The notes beneath the pieces were generated by a model. The model had not been told where the DNA came from. It searched no databases and saw only the letters and a program-made list of their open reading frames with translations. Shown in pieces: positions 4,975 to 5,969 of a DNA stretch of 5,969 bases. The position numbers and the translations under genes are program-made. The number at the start of each line of letters is the position of its first letter. Position 1 is the first letter of the stretch. This stretch comes from Campylobacteraceae bacterium. Its GTDB lineage: Bacteria > Campylobacterota > Campylobacteria > Campylobacterales > Sulfurovaceae. The stretch covers positions 6,228-12,196 of the forward strand of contig JALVPA010000130.1 in NCBI GenBank assembly GCA_027026055.1. The letters are read 5' to 3'.

Positions 4975-5587
4975 TCTCCTCCAAAAGCTTTTGACGCCGT
5001 TTATGGCGTACGAGATAAAAGAGCGAAATCAACATGACCGCAACAAGCGCTATCAGTGTCGCCGTATGCAAATAGCGCGATATCAATGTCTCGTTCGATC
5101 CGATCAGATATCCTATCGCCACAAGGACAACGACCCATATCCCCGCCCCCAATGCGGTATAGAGTGCGAATTTTCCCAAATGCATTCGCGCCAAACCCGC
5201 AGGCAAAGAGATAAGCTGTCTGATACCGGGAATCAAACGACCGTTAAAGGTGGAAATCTCTCCGTGGGTACGAAAGAAGCGTTCGAGTTTTTCGAGCGTC
5301 TCTTCCTTGATACCGACAAATTTGCCGTAGCGCAACAAAAAGGCTCTGCCGAAATGCATCGCGATATAGTAGTTGAAAAGCGCACCGGCCACAGAACCCG
5401 CGATACCGAACAAAATCGCAAACAAAAGATTCATTTCTCCTTTGTATGCCAGGTAGCCTGCCGGCACCATAATCACTTCGCTGGGAAAAGGGAAAAAGGT
5501 ACTTTCCAAAAACATCAAAAGAAAAATACCCGCATACCCCATCGAACCGACGGTCTCGACCAGATAAGCGGCGATGTCGTGAAGCAT
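4970..5587 (-). CDS. DedA-family inner-membrane protein
   Basis: DedA/SNARE-associated (VTT) proteins are polytopic inner-membrane proteins needed for envelope integrity; members act as transporters or flippases of lipid carriers and phospholipids. The 205-residue product is of usual length. Family marks are FLESTFFPFPSEVIMVPAGYLA (about 26-47, re-entrant region with E28 and E37), then GSVAGALFNYYIAMHFGR (64-81). The second motif follows as FNGRLIPGIRQLISLPAGLARM (114-135) with R117, P120 and R123. Hydrophobic segments lie about 17-48, 53-78, 140-162 and 174-194, before a basic tail (HKRRQK). The ATG at 5587-5585 is 6 nt after the accA stop and lacks a clear Shine-Dalgarno, so it is probably translated by coupling to accA. 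The exact substrate is unknown. Confidence 0.93.
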   Translation of the reverse strand: MLHDIAAYLVETVGSMGYAGIFLLMFLESTFFPFPSEVIMVPAGYLAYKGEMNLLFAILFGIAGSVAGALFNYYIAMHFGRAFLLRYGKFVGIKEETLEKLERFFRTHGEISTFNGRLIPGIRQLISLPAGLARMHLGKFALYTALGAGIWVVVLVAIGYLIGSNETLISRYLHTATLIALVAVMLISLFYLVRHKRRQKLLEEK

Positions 5588-5593
5588 GGAAGA

Positions 5594-5969
5594 TTATTCT
5601 TTGAATGCGCCGACGGAGGTGAGCTTTTTGTAGCGCTCTTCGAGCAGGGTTTCAATCGGCTTTGCTTGCAACTCTTTGAGACTTTCGAGGTAGTAGCGCT
5701 TCAGTACTTCGGCTGCCGTCGTTTTGTCGCGATGCGCGCCGATAAGCGGCTCATCGAGTACGTCGTCGACCAATTTGTGTTTGAGCAGTTCATCCGGCGT
5801 GATTTTAAGCGCCTTGGTCGCCGTTTCGACCTTTTCGGGATCGTTCCATAAAATAGCGGAACACCCTTCCGGAGAGATGACCGAAAAGACGGCATAGCGC
5901 ATCATCGCCAACTTATCCGCCACGCCGATCGCCAAGGCGCCGCCCGAACCGCCTTCACCGATCACCACC
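5594..5969 (-). CDS. accA: Acetyl-CoA carboxylase carboxyltransferase subunit alpha, C-terminal part (cut by right edge)
   Basis: AccA, with AccD, transfers the carboxyl group from carboxybiotin to acetyl-CoA to make malonyl-CoA, the first step of fatty acid synthesis in the cytosol. The last 124 residues of a protein of about 312 are present. The visible core VIGEGGSGGALAIGVADKLAMM has the glycine-rich loop that binds the carboxylated biotin/acyl group. AVFSVISPEGCSAILW and the helical tail LKELQAKPIETLLEERYKKLTSVGAF are typical of AccA. The GTG at 5968-5966 is an internal valine codon, not a start; the gene continues beyond the window. dedA follows 6 nt downstream in the same operon. Confidence 0.97.
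   Translation of the reverse strand, partial: VVIGEGGSGGALAIGVADKLAMMRYAVFSVISPEGCSAILWNDPEKVETATKALKITPDELLKHKLVDDVLDEPLIGAHRDKTTAAEVLKRYYLESLKELQAKPIETLLEERYKKLTSVGAFKE

Noticed and set aside
4982..5009. CAAAAGCTTTTG palindrome and ACGCC/GGCGT stem inside the end of dedA
   Set aside because: The stems are short, lie in coding sequence and are explained by lysine/leucine and arginine codons; the T-run lies inside the palindrome.
4991..5851. Open frame of 286 codons on the plus strand opposite dedA and accA
   Set aside because: It crosses the junction of two well-conserved minus-strand genes, is rich in R, Q and H, and resembles no family.
5966..5968. GTG as a possible start of a short AccA
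   Set aside because: It encodes an internal valine just before the conserved IGEGGSGG loop, and the gene runs off the window.
1..5969. Defence system, mobile element, CRISPR or RNA gene
   Set aside because: Every long coding stretch belongs to a known housekeeping family, and no repeat array, transposase, integrase, tRNA or rRNA pattern was seen.

Overview
The window looks like a chromosomal housekeeping segment of a Campylobacterota (Epsilonproteobacteria) genome, probably a free-living sulfur- or hydrogen-oxidising type. This is inferred from protein style (an L28 starting MARRCSVTGKGP, a DUF465 protein, an argJ and a two-helix K+ channel beside rpmB). It is also inferred from gene order: as I recall, Campylobacter jejuni has a DUF465 gene, rpmB, rpe and dnaQ in a row, and Helicobacter pylori has a K+ channel gene beside rpmB. 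Genus cannot be fixed from the window. Base composition is moderate, and I see no abrupt shift, insertion sequence, tRNA, rRNA, CRISPR array or phage gene.

Layout. Positions 1-1700 on the minus strand form a compact operon: rpe, then trpF after 11 nt, then a DnaQ-type 3'-5' exonuclease that overlaps the end of trpF by 17 nt and runs off the left edge. The stretch 1701-1930 is a divergent control region with one TATAAT box for rpe and another for rpmB. On the plus strand follow rpmB (1931-2140), a K+ channel with an RCK domain (2173-3303), a 153-nt spacer with two hairpins (3304-3456), argJ (3457-4674) and a small DUF465/YdcH-like gene (4738-4965). The minus-strand pair accA-dedA converges on the DUF465 gene; accA is cut by the right edge. 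Every gene-free stretch is shorter than 300 nt.

Together the genes cover unrelated core jobs: pentose phosphate/Calvin cycle (rpe), tryptophan synthesis (trpF), DNA 3'-end processing (exonuclease), translation (rpmB), potassium homeostasis (channel), arginine synthesis (argJ), fatty acid synthesis (accA) and membrane lipid transport (dedA). No classical accessory or defence system is present.

The part most worth a second look is the channel gene. It has an atypical selectivity filter. Its RCK domain has lost the nucleotide-binding glycines and, in my alignment from memory, also the MthK calcium ligands. A perfect palindrome sits between its ribosome-binding sequence and its start codon. Inside the gene, an internal Shine-Dalgarno plus ATG falls exactly where the archaeal channel MthK starts its separately made soluble RCK subunit.
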